This document shows positions 57,026-64,000 of a stretch of DNA of 64,000 bases, one piece after another. The DNA comes from Comamonas flocculans (GTDB lineage: Bacteria; Pseudomonadota; Gammaproteobacteria; Burkholderiales; Burkholderiaceae_C). Below the pieces are notes generated by a model, which was not told the origin of the DNA, searched no databases, and was given only the letters and a program-made list of their open reading frames with translations. The stretch spans positions 1,488,001 to 1,552,000 of the forward strand of contig NZ_CP042344.1 in the NCBI RefSeq assembly GCF_007954405.1, written 5' to 3'. The translations under genes and the position numbers were made by a program. The stretch's first letter is position 1. The number at the start of each line of letters is the position of its first letter.

Positions 57026-57523
57026 TCAGGGGCGGCGGTAGCTCGTGAGCTGGCGCGACCAGTAAGGGCCGTCGAGCCGGTCCAGCCGCACGGTGCCGCC
57101 GGTCGATGGCGCATGCACGAAGCGCCCCTGCCCGACGTAGATGCCCGCATGCGTCGGCCGCCCGCCGCCGAACAGTACCAGGTCGCCACTGCGCAGACCG
57201 GCGCGGCCCAGCGGCGCGCCATAGCCGCTGAGCCCGGCCACGGTGCGCGGCGGGCGCATGCCGGTGGCGCTCTTGCCATAGACGTAGCCGATCAGGCCAC
57301 TGCAGTCGAAGCCGCCCTCGGGCGTGTTGCCGCCGTAGCGGTAGGGTGTGCCCACCAGGCCGAGCGCATGGATGGCGATGTCGCTCGCCTCTTCATCCGT
57401 GATGCGGCTGGGCGGTGGCGGGCTCAGCGTGTCCCATTCGGCCCCGGGCGGCGCCAGGCTCGGTGCGCCGCAGGCGGCGAGCAGGCCGGCGAAGGAGCAC
57501 GTCAGGAAACTGCGGCGAAGCAT
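57026..57523 (-). CDS. NlpC/P60 (C40) peptidoglycan hydrolase lipoprotein
   Basis: 165 residues. A signal peptide with lipobox LLAAC (Cys18), then the NlpC/P60 domain: GTPYRYGGNTPEGGFDCSG with nucleophile Cys74, THAGIYVG with His125, and RFVHAPSTGG with His137. It cleaves D-glutamyl-meso-diaminopimelate bonds. The enzyme is compact, with no SH3 or LysM binding domain. Convergent with pagL; 12 bp between stops. Confidence 0.9.
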   Translation of the reverse strand: MLRRSFLTCSFAGLLAACGAPSLAPPGAEWDTLSPPPPSRITDEEASDIAIHALGLVGTPYRYGGNTPEGGFDCSGLIGYVYGKSATGMRPPRTVAGLSGYGAPLGRAGLRSGDLVLFGGGRPTHAGIYVGQGRFVHAPSTGGTVRLDRLDGPYWSRQLTSYRRP

Positions 57524-57551
57524 GGGCGCGAGGGTAGCAGCAGACGGCGCT

Positions 57552-58253
57552 TCAGCCCAGGGTGCGGCGGTCCCAGTCTTCCACGCTCTGGCGCTCCAGG
57601 CGGTGGCGCACCAGCTTCTGCCAGGACGGCGGCAGCGGCAGGCGGGCCAGCTCGCGCAGCTGGGCGAAGTCCAGCACCTGCACGTAGAGCAGCCCGATGA
57701 TGCGCGACAGCGGCCAGTCGGGATGCGGGCGCTCGAGCAGGGTCAGCGCGTCGCCGGCTTGGACCTGGCCGGGTTCGAGCACGCGGTAGTACCAGCCGGT
57801 GCGTCCGCTCTGTTGCACGCGCAGCGCCATGTCGGGGCGGCCGAAGCGGGTGTTGAGCTTCCAGCAGGGCTGGCGGCTTTGCGAGACCTGCAGCACGCAG
57901 CTGCCGACGCGCAGCCGGTCGCCCAGGCAAATGCCGGCTTCGGTGACGCCGGTGCCGGAGAAATTTTCGCCAAAGGCGGGCGGCGCCTGCAGCACCGCCA
58001 GCGGCCCGAGCTCGCGACGCCAGACGTCGTAGTGCTCCAGCGCGTAGTGGTGCACCGCCTTGTCCGGGCCGCCGTGCACGCGCCGGTCGCCCTGTTCGTC
58101 GCCCGCAAGCCCTTCGCTGCCGATCTGCACCGGGCCGTCCACCGCGTGCTTGGCGATGCCGCTCAGGCCGCCATCTCGGCCGTCCAGGCGCGAGTAGGGC
58201 CGCGCGGGTCCGCGCAGGACGGTGTGAAGGGTGCCGAGGACGCGGGCTTGCAT
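57552..58253 (-). CDS. MOSC-domain protein (YiiM-like)
   Basis: 233 residues. The MOSC domain includes GLAGDEQGDRRVHGGPDKAV and HHYALEHYDVW (about residues 48-78), PPAFGENFSGTGVTEAGICL and LQVSQSRQPCWKLNTRFG, whose Cys is the presumed molybdenum-cofactor ligand. A short helical 3-alpha domain follows. Related YiiM reduces N-hydroxylated compounds with the molybdenum cofactor. It ends 6 bp before the copA stop and may be transcribed from the copA promoter. Confidence 0.85.
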   Translation of the reverse strand: MQARVLGTLHTVLRGPARPYSRLDGRDGGLSGIAKHAVDGPVQIGSEGLAGDEQGDRRVHGGPDKAVHHYALEHYDVWRRELGPLAVLQAPPAFGENFSGTGVTEAGICLGDRLRVGSCVLQVSQSRQPCWKLNTRFGRPDMALRVQQSGRTGWYYRVLEPGQVQAGDALTLLERPHPDWPLSRIIGLLYVQVLDFAQLRELARLPLPPSWQKLVRHRLERQSVEDWDRRTLG

Positions 58254-58259
58254 GGGACT

Positions 58260-60506
58260 TCAGTAGGGAGCGCCGGGGGCCTGATTCTCGCCCTGCGGGC
58301 GCCAGCGGCGCAGCAGCAGGGCATTGGCCATGACGCTGACCGAGCTCAGCGCCATGGCGGCGCCGGCCACGACGGGGCTCAGATAGCCCAGCGCCGCCAG
58401 CGGTATGCCGGCCACGTTGTAGATGAAGGCCCAGAACAGGTTCTGGCGGATCTTGAGTACCGTGCGGTGCGAGATGTCCAGCGCTGCGGCCACCAAGGCC
58501 GGGTCGCCGCGCATCAGCGTGATGCCGGCCGCATGCATGGCCACATCGGTGCCGTTGCCCATGGCCATGCCCACGTCGGCCGCGGCCAGCGCCGGGGCGT
58601 CGTTCACGCCGTCGCCCACCATGGCCACGACCTGGCCACCCGCCTGCAGCCTGCGGATGGCGGCGGCCTTGTCGCCGGGCAGCACTTCGGCCAATACCTC
58701 GCCTTCTTCGGGCCGCAGTCCCAGGCGGCGCGCCATCGCCTCGGCCGCGCCGCGGTTGTCGCCCGAGATCATCACGCTGCGCAGGCCGCGCGCGCGCAGC
58801 GTGGCCAGCGCCTGGCGCGCGCCGGGCTTGGCTTCGTCGCCGAAGGCGAGCAGGGCGCGCGCCTGCAGGCCGTTGGCGCCGCGCTCGGCCATGACGGACA
58901 GCGTCGCGCCCTGGGCCTGCAGCGCCTGCGCGCGCTCGTCCAGGCTGCCGAGCGCGAGCCCGAGTTCCTGCATCCAGCGCAGGCTGCCGATCAGATAGCC
59001 GTGGCCCTGCACCCGTCCCTCGGTGCCGCGGCCGGGCACGGCGCGCACTGCCTCGGGCGCAGCCACTTGCAGGCCGCGTTCACGCGCCGCCCGCACCACC
59101 GCGCGCGCCAGCGGGTGTTCGCTGCCGCTTTGCAGGCTGGCGAGCGCCGCCAGCAGCGCGTTCTCGTCCTCGCCCTCGGCGGCCACGAAGGCGCTCACGC
59201 GCGGTTTGCCTTCGGTGAGCGTGCCGGTCTTGTCGAAGGCCACGGTGGCGACCCGGTGGGCGAGCTCCAGCGCCAGCGCGTCCTTGATCAGGATGCCGTG
59301 TCGCGCCGCCACGCCGGTGCCGGCCATGACGGCCGCGGGCGTGGCCAGGCCCAGCGCGCAGGGGCAGGCGATGACCAGCACCGCGACCGCATGGATCAGC
59401 GAGGTCTCCAGACCCGCGCCGGCCCAGAGCCAGGCGAGCAGGGTGAGCAGCCCGATCAGCAGCACCACCGGCACGAAGACCGCCGAGACCTTGTCCACCA
59501 GACGCTGGATCGGCGCCTTGGCGGCCTGAGCGTCTTCCACCAGACGGATGATGCGCGCCAGCACGGTTTCGCTGCCGGTGGCGCTGACCTCGAGCACCAG
59601 CCGGCCTTCGCCGTTGATTGCGCCGCCAGTGACGCTGCTGCCCCTGGCGCGCGGCACCGGCAGCGGCTCGCCGGTGAGCATGGATTCGTCCACCTGCGAT
59701 TCGCCTTCGCGCACCAGTGCGTCGGTGGGGATGCGCTCGCCCGGGCGCACCACGAGCTGGTCGCCCACCATGATTTCGGCGATCGGCACCTGCACCTCGC
59801 CGTCCGGCGTGAGCAGGGTCACGGTGTCCGGGCGCAGCGCGTGCAGGGCGCGTATGGCTGTGGTGGTCTGGCGCCTGGCGCGCGCCTCCAGCCACTTGCC
59901 CAGCAGCACCAGGCTGATGACCACGGCCGAGGCTTCGAAGTACAGGTGCGGCGCATGGCCCTCGGGTGCACTCCACCACAGCCAGAGCGAGAGGCCGTAG
60001 CCGGCGCTCGTGCCCAGAGCCACCAGCAGGTCCATGTTGCCGCTGAGCGCCCTGGCCGCATGCCAGCCGGCGCGGTAGAAGCGCGCGCCCAGAATGAACT
60101 GCACCGGGGTGGCCAGCACGAACTGCAGCCAGGCGGGCAGTGTCCAGGAGCGGCCGAACAGGTCGCCAAACATGGGCAGCACCAGCGGGGCCGACAACAG
60201 CAAGCCGGCGGCCACCGGGAAAAATCCGGTCCACGGGCCTTGCCGCGCCGCCTCGCTTTGCTGCTCCTGCAGGCTGCGCGGCTCGTAGCCGGCGCTGCGC
60301 ACCGCGCGGCGCGCACGCAGCTCCATGTCCGGCTCGGCACCGTCGTAGCTCAGGTGCAGTGATTCGGTGGCCAGATTCACGCTGGCGTCCTGCACGCCGG
60401 GCAGCTTGCGCACCGCCCGCTCCACGCGGGCGACGCAGCTGGCGCAGGTCATGCCGCCCACACCCAGGTCCAGGGTGGCGGTGGTGCTTGCGGTGGCGAC
60501 GTTCAT
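58260..60506 (-). CDS. copA: Copper-exporting P1B-type ATPase
   Basis: 748 residues. Exports Cu+ across the inner membrane. The N-terminal metal-binding domain has GMTCASC (residues 18-24). The membrane CPC motif is [19 protein letters not shown], the phosphorylation site [13 protein letters not shown], the actuator TGEPLPV, the [10 protein letters not shown] motif and the hinge [20 protein letters not shown]. Only one N-terminal CxxC domain is found. AAGGAGAAGC precedes the ATG at 60504-60506. A CueR-type promoter lies 35-65 bp upstream. Confidence 0.94.
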   Translation of the reverse strand: MNVATASTTATLDLGVGGMTCASCVARVERAVRKLPGVQDASVNLATESLHLSYDGAEPDMELRARRAVRSAGYEPRSLQEQQSEAARQGPWTGFFPVAAGLLLSAPLVLPMFGDLFGRSWTLPAWLQFVLATPVQFILGARFYRAGWHAARALSGNMDLLVALGTSAGYGLSLWLWWSAPEGHAPHLYFEASAVVISLVLLGKWLEARARRQTTTAIRALHALRPDTVTLLTPDGEVQVPIAEIMVGDQLVVRPGERIPTDALVREGESQVDESMLTGEPLPVPRARGSSVTGGAINGEGRLVLEVSATGSETVLARIIRLVEDAQAAKAPIQRLVDKVSAVFVPVVLLIGLLTLLAWLWAGAGLETSLIHAVAVLVIACPCALGLATPAAVMAGTGVAARHGILIKDALALELAHRVATVAFDKTGTLTEGKPRVSAFVAAEGEDENALLAALASLQSGSEHPLARAVVRAARERGLQVAAPEAVRAVPGRGTEGRVQGHGYLIGSLRWMQELGLALGSLDERAQALQAQGATLSVMAERGANGLQARALLAFGDEAKPGARQALATLRARGLRSVMISGDNRGAAEAMARRLGLRPEEGEVLAEVLPGDKAAAIRRLQAGGQVVAMVGDGVNDAPALAAADVGMAMGNGTDVAMHAAGITLMRGDPALVAAALDISHRTVLKIRQNLFWAFIYNVAGIPLAALGYLSPVVAGAAMALSSVSVMANALLLRRWRPQGENQAPGAPY

Positions 60507-60539
60507 CGCTTCTCCTTGCGGTACGGTTGCCGGGCGGCC

Positions 60540-60571
60540 AGACTAAACCTTGACACCTTGGCAGAGTCAAG
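60540..60571 (-). promoter_or_regulatory. CueR-type promoter of copA
   Basis: On the minus strand TTGACT (-35) and TAGTCT (-10) are separated by 19 bp, the long spacing of MerR-family promoters. The spacer and flanks carry the dyad CTTGAC-N11-GTCAAG (60549-60571). CueR bound to Cu+ would twist the DNA and turn copA on. Confidence 0.8.
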
Positions 60572-60644
60572 TACCTTGACGGCGGCCCCCGTGCCACAAT
60601 CGCGCGCTTGTCTCCCGTTGGTCTTTCAAGGCCGCCTTTTCCCC

Positions 60645-62666
60645 ATGGAACCCATCATCGCGAAGCTGGCTGAGCAGTTTCAGTTGCCGCTGCAAAGCCC
60701 GGTCCTGATCTTTTCGCTGATCCTGTTCATCATCCTGGCCTCGCCCATCCTGCTGGAGAAGGTGCGCACTCCGGACATCATCGGCCTGATCCTGGCGGGC
60801 ATATTGATCGGACCGCATGGCTTCAACATCCTGGAAAAGAGCCTGTTCGTCGACGTGTTCTCGACCATAGGGCTGCTCTACATCATGTTCCTCGCGGGGC
60901 TGGAGCTGAACCTGATCGAGTTCAAGGCCAATGCCAACCGCAGCATCGTCTTTGGGGTGGCCACCTTCACCATTCCATTCGCGGTGGGCTTTCCGGTCTG
61001 CCACTACCTGCTGGGCATGGACGTCTGGGGCAGCCTGCTGGTTTCGAGCATCTTCGCGACGCACACGCTGGTGACCTACCCGATCGCGAGCAAATACGGC
61101 GTGACCAAGGACCCGGCAGTGGCCATCACCGTGGGCGGCACCATCCTGACCGACACCGGGGTGCTGGTGGTGCTGGCGGTGATTCTGGGCGCGCGTGGCG
61201 ATGGCCTGACGTCCGAGTTCTGGATGCGGCTGGTCGTCTCGCTCATCGTCTTCGTCGCCTTCATGGCGCTGGTGGTGCCCTGGCTGGCCAAGCGCTTCTT
61301 TGAAAAGCAGGCGCACCAGAAGCATTCGCACTACATCTTCGTGCTGGCCATCGTCTTCCTGTCGGCTTTCCTGTCGGAGGTGGCGAGCCTGGAGCCCATC
61401 ATCGGGGCGTTTGCCGCGGGCCTGGCGCTCAATCGCCAGATACCGAACTCCTCGGCGCTGATGAACCGCATCGAGTACATCGGCAATTCGCTCTTCATCC
61501 CCTTCTTCCTGATCAGCGTAGGCATGATCGTGGACATCCGCGTGGTGTTCGACGGCTTCACCGTGCTCTTGATGGCGCTGGCGCTGACCATCACCGCCTT
61601 TGCGGGCAAATACCTGGCGGCGGACCTGACGGCGCGCATCTTCCGCTTGAAGGGCCCGCAGCGCGACCTGATCTTCGGCCTGAGCTCGGCGCACGCCGCG
61701 GCCACGCTGGCGGTGGTGATCGTCGGCTACCGCGCGGGCATCGTGGACGACCACGTGATCAACGCCATCATCGTGATCATTCTGGCTTCCTGCGTGATCG
61801 CCTCGGTGGTGACCGAGAAGGCGGCGCGCAAGCTCGAAAGCAAGCCCGAGGATGTGCAGGAGCTCGCGCGCAACGGCAACCAGAACGACGAGCAGATCCT
61901 GATTCCGCTGTCCGAGACCACCGAGTTCGAGAACCTGGTGCGCCTGGCGGTGCTGATCCGCGACAAGAAGGCGAGCACCCCGCTGACCGTGGTGACGGTG
62001 GTGCCCAATACCGACGAGGCTGAAGAAAACGTCGCGCGCGCCAAGCAGGCGCTGGAGGAGGTGCGCGCCGAAGCGAGCGGCGCCGACGTGGAGGTCAACG
62101 TCGTGGCCACCATCGACCACAACCCCGGCACCGGCATAGGGCGCACCGCGCGCGAGATCGGTGCCGACCTGATCGTGATGAACTGGCCGCAGAAGAATGG
62201 CTTCCTCGCCGGCTTCATCGGCAACAAGTTCGGCAGCGTGCTCTACCAGACACGCAAGATGCTCTGGGTCTGCAACCTCGATACGCCACTGAGCAAGTAC
62301 ACCGGCATCTTCGTCATCCTGCCGCCGCAGGCAGAGGCGTCGGAGCACTTCGAGCTGTACTGGCGCAAGATCGCGCGGCTCGCGGTCGAGCATTCGGCCA
62401 CGGTGCACCTCAATTGCGGCAGCGCCACCGCGCAGGCGGTCAAGGACTTCCTCAAGAAAAGCAAGCTCGCGGTGCCGCTGGAGCACAGCGATTTCAGCGA
62501 CTGGGACGATTTCCTCATCGTCTTTCGCAAGATGTCGGACACCGAGCTGCTCATCATGGTCTCGGCGCGCGAGGGCGAGGAGGGCCACACGCCGTACATG
62601 GACCAGCTGCCGTTGAAGCTGGAGAAGCACTTTCCGGCGGTCAACAAGATACTGGTCTATCCCTGA
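60645..62666 (+). CDS. Kef-type cation/proton antiporter with C-terminal USP-like domain
   Basis: 673 residues. About 12-13 membrane spans (residues 20-400) of the CPA2 family: PDIIGLILAGILIGPHGFNI, MFLAGLELNLIEFKAN, SIFATHTLVTYPIASKYGVT and GAFAAGLALNRQIPNSSAL. After about residue 410, a soluble universal-stress-like region has LTVVTVVPNTDEAEENVARA and GRTAREIGADLIVMNWPQ. It exchanges Na+ or K+ for H+ to keep pH or ion balance. ATG 60645 follows the polypyrimidine CCTTTTCCCC; there is no good ribosome site. Lies divergently from copA and upstream of copZ. Confidence 0.87.
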   Translation: MEPIIAKLAEQFQLPLQSPVLIFSLILFIILASPILLEKVRTPDIIGLILAGILIGPHGFNILEKSLFVDVFSTIGLLYIMFLAGLELNLIEFKANANRSIVFGVATFTIPFAVGFPVCHYLLGMDVWGSLLVSSIFATHTLVTYPIASKYGVTKDPAVAITVGGTILTDTGVLVVLAVILGARGDGLTSEFWMRLVVSLIVFVAFMALVVPWLAKRFFEKQAHQKHSHYIFVLAIVFLSAFLSEVASLEPIIGAFAAGLALNRQIPNSSALMNRIEYIGNSLFIPFFLISVGMIVDIRVVFDGFTVLLMALALTITAFAGKYLAADLTARIFRLKGPQRDLIFGLSSAHAAATLAVVIVGYRAGIVDDHVINAIIVIILASCVIASVVTEKAARKLESKPEDVQELARNGNQNDEQILIPLSETTEFENLVRLAVLIRDKKASTPLTVVTVVPNTDEAEENVARAKQALEEVRAEASGADVEVNVVATIDHNPGTGIGRTAREIGADLIVMNWPQKNGFLAGFIGNKFGSVLYQTRKMLWVCNLDTPLSKYTGIFVILPPQAEASEHFELYWRKIARLAVEHSATVHLNCGSATAQAVKDFLKKSKLAVPLEHSDFSDWDDFLIVFRKMSDTELLIMVSAREGEEGHTPYMDQLPLKLEKHFPAVNKILVYP

Positions 62667-62693
62667 AAGCCGCGGTCGGGCTTGCAGACGCGC

Positions 62694-62724
62694 TTGACCT
62701 TGACACAATGTCAGGGCGAATCAT
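62694..62724 (+). promoter_or_regulatory. CueR-type promoter of copZ-cueR
   Basis: TTGACC (-35, 62694-62699) is followed after 19 bp by AATCAT (62719-62724). The spacer holds TTGACACAATGTCAGGG, a dyad like that before copA. The -10 is weak, normal for MerR-type activation. Confidence 0.7.
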
Positions 62725-62772
62725 GGTGTCCTGCTGCCCCCGGGGCGCGGTTTTTCAGGAGGATCGGAAACC

Positions 62773-62970
62773 ATGCAATACCAGTTTGACGTCAAAGGCA
62801 TGACCTGCGGCCATTGCGAGCGCGCCATCGTGCACGCGGTGCGCCAGGTCGACACCGAGGCCCTGGTGAAGGTGGATCTGCCCAGCGGCCGCGTGGATGT
62901 GCAAAGCGACAAGTCGCGCGAGGCCATCGCCGCCGCCATCCGCGAGGAGGGCTACGAGGTGGCGCAGTGA
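62773..62970 (+). CDS. copZ: Copper chaperone CopZ (heavy-metal-associated domain)
   Basis: 65 residues, one HMA domain. The metal site is GMTCGHC (Cys12 and Cys15). The rest matches the ferredoxin-like fold: AIVHAVRQVDTEALVKVDLP and DVQSDKSREAIAAAIREEGY. Carries Cu+ to CopA. CAGGAGG lies 9 bp before the ATG. Its TGA overlaps the GTG of cueR. Confidence 0.9.
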   Translation: MQYQFDVKGMTCGHCERAIVHAVRQVDTEALVKVDLPSGRVDVQSDKSREAIAAAIREEGYEVAQ

Positions 62971-63416
62971 GGGCGCGCGCCGCCGCGCACTGGCCGGTGG
63001 CCATAGGCGTGGCGGCGGCGCGTTCGGGTGTGTCGGCGCGCATGGTGCGCCACTATGAATCGCTCGGGCTGCTGCCGCAGGTGGCGCGCACCGACAGCGG
63101 CTACCGCCAGTACACCGAAGCCGACGTGCACACCCTGCGCTTCATCCGCCGCGCGCGCGAGCTGGGTTTTTCCATGCAGGAGATTGCCGCGTTGCTCGGG
63201 CTTTGGCAGGACCGCGGCCGGGCCAGCAGCCAGGTCAAGGAGATCGCCCAGCGGCACGCGCAGGAGCTGCAGCGGCGCATCGCCGCGCTGCAGGACATGC
63301 GCCGCAGCCTGCAGGCACTGGTCGATTGCTGCCATGGCGACGAGCGTCCCGAATGTCCCATCCTGGACGAACTGGCCGCGCCCGGCGCTGCCGCTCAGGA
63401 GGGCAGCGCCGGGTAG
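62967..63416 (+). CDS. cueR: Copper-sensing MerR-family regulator CueR
   Basis: 149 residues. HTH: IGVAAARSGVSARMVRHYES then GLLPQVARTDSGYRQYTEAD; long dimer helix (ELQRRIAALQDMRRSLQALV) and the metal-binding loop CCHGDERPECPIL with Cys122 and Cys130, as in CueR. The start is GTG 62967, overlapping copZ; GTG 62997 would fit homologues better (AIGVAAARSG near the N-terminus). The 3' end overlaps the convergent reductase by 22 bp. It should activate copA and copZ and its own gene. Confidence 0.88.
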   Translation: MRARAAAHWPVAIGVAAARSGVSARMVRHYESLGLLPQVARTDSGYRQYTEADVHTLRFIRRARELGFSMQEIAALLGLWQDRGRASSQVKEIAQRHAQELQRRIAALQDMRRSLQALVDCCHGDERPECPILDELAAPGAAAQEGSAG

Positions 63417-64000
63417 TCGGTGTAGCCGCGCGCATCGCCCCCGTAGAAGGTGTTCTTGTCCCAGGGGTTGAGTGCTGCGCCATGGCGCAGCCGCCGCACC
63501 AGATCGGGGTTGGCGATGGCGTCGCGCCCGAAGGCGACGATGTCGGCCCGGCCGCTGGCGACGGCCTCCATGGCCATCGCGCGCGTGTAGCCGTTGTTCA
63601 CCATCCAGGCGCCGCGTCCGCCCGCATCGCGGTAGGCGGCCTTGAAGGCAGCATAGTCGAAGGGCCGATCGGCCAGCTCGCGCGCACCCCCGGTGGCGCC
63701 CTCGATCACGTGGATGTAGGCCAGGCCCAGTGGTGCGAGCGCTTGCGCGAGCTGCTCGAAGAGCGGCTGCGGCTGGCTGTCGCGGATGTCGTTGGACGGG
63801 GTCACCGGCGACAGCCGGATGCCCACCCGCCCGCCGCCAACGGCAGCCGCCACCGCCTGCACCACCTCGAGCATGAAGCGCATGCGCGCGGCCGTGCCGC
63901 CGCCGTAGTCGTCGCGGCGCTGGTTGGCGCCGTCCTTGAGAAACTGGTCGAGCAGATAGCCGTTGGCTCCGTGCAACTCTACCCCGTCAAAGCCTGCCTG
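63395..64000 (-). CDS. Old Yellow Enzyme-type NADH:flavin oxidoreductase, C-terminal part (cut by window edge)
   Basis: About 202 C-terminal residues are visible; the start is beyond the right edge. FMN/TIM-barrel signatures are ELHGANGYLLDQFLKDGANQ, RDDYGGG, VGIRLSPVT, YIHVIEGATGG, GYTRAMAMEAVASGRADIVA and FGRDAIANPDLV. It is of the NemA/alkene-reductase group, which reduces activated alkenes and nitro groups. The stop at 63395 overlaps the cueR end on the other strand. Confidence 0.88.
   Translation of the reverse strand, partial: QAGFDGVELHGANGYLLDQFLKDGANQRRDDYGGGTAARMRFMLEVVQAVAAAVGGGRVGIRLSPVTPSNDIRDSQPQPLFEQLAQALAPLGLAYIHVIEGATGGARELADRPFDYAAFKAAYRDAGGRGAWMVNNGYTRAMAMEAVASGRADIVAFGRDAIANPDLVRRLRHGAALNPWDKNTFYGGDARGYTDYPALPS

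Noticed and set aside
57348..60362. 1004-residue plus-strand open frame
   Set aside because: Antisense to copA, MOSC and NlpC genes, which carry catalytic motifs.

Overview
The window is GC-rich, densely coded DNA from a betaproteobacterium, most likely a member of the Burkholderiales family Comamonadaceae. That placement is an inference from gene content and order. The two-component pair, MarR, recA and recX lie side by side, topB and birA are neighbours, fused spmAB follows rdgC, and a family of short imperfect palindromes of a type I associate with this family is scattered between genes. No rRNA, tRNA, CRISPR array, complete insertion sequence or prophage is visible.

Layout: 1-0.55 kb holds the start of an acetoacetyl-CoA synthetase running off the left edge. 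0.6-8.8 kb is an iron-controlled heme-uptake locus: two Fur boxes, a small cysteine-rich unknown, then TonB receptor, double-length HmuY lipoprotein, HmuS and the HmuTUV ABC importer. 9.4-16.4 kb is a TetR-headed operon with a DctPQM TRAP importer, an SMP-30/gluconolactonase-like protein, a cyclase-family hydrolase and fumarylacetoacetase, whose substrate is unknown; ubiM follows. 17.7-19.2 kb is a decayed island in which two fragments resembling parts of a restriction-modification system flank an intact higBA toxin-antitoxin pair with its own palindromic operator.

19.2-26.1 kb holds uvrA, corA, an MFS transporter, ssb and a ribosome-hibernation factor. 26.3-32.4 kb has mixed housekeeping genes (glutamine amidotransferase, slyD, exonuclease-like protein, fsr, DUF1439 lipoprotein, yghU-type GST, VOC protein). 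32.4-37.4 kb has topB, whose product ends in a Lys/Ala-rich linker and a SWIB domain, divergent from a SET-domain methyltransferase gene, then birA and a SPOR protein. 37.5-42.6 kb has a two-component system, a MarR regulator, recA with a clear SOS box, recX and aroK.

42.7-52.8 kb has a PACE efflux protein, a TetR regulator and a branched-chain-type ABC importer (livGHMKF) running into acyl-CoA synthetase, enoyl-CoA hydratase/isomerase and thiolase genes: a probable uptake-and-beta-oxidation unit for an organic acid. 53.2-58.3 kb holds a cluster of CTTGTCC motifs, spmAB, rdgC and envelope genes (Spy-like, PagL, NlpC/P60, MOSC). 58.3-63.4 kb is a copper module: copA, a Kef-type antiporter, copZ and cueR, with two CueR-type promoters. 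An Old Yellow Enzyme gene runs off the right edge.

The most unusual points are the eukaryote-like pair SWIB-tailed topoisomerase III plus SET methyltransferase, the interspersed palindrome that has entered topB coding sequence and overlaps the ends of uvrA and slyD, the restriction-modification scar around higBA, and the CTTGTCC cluster.
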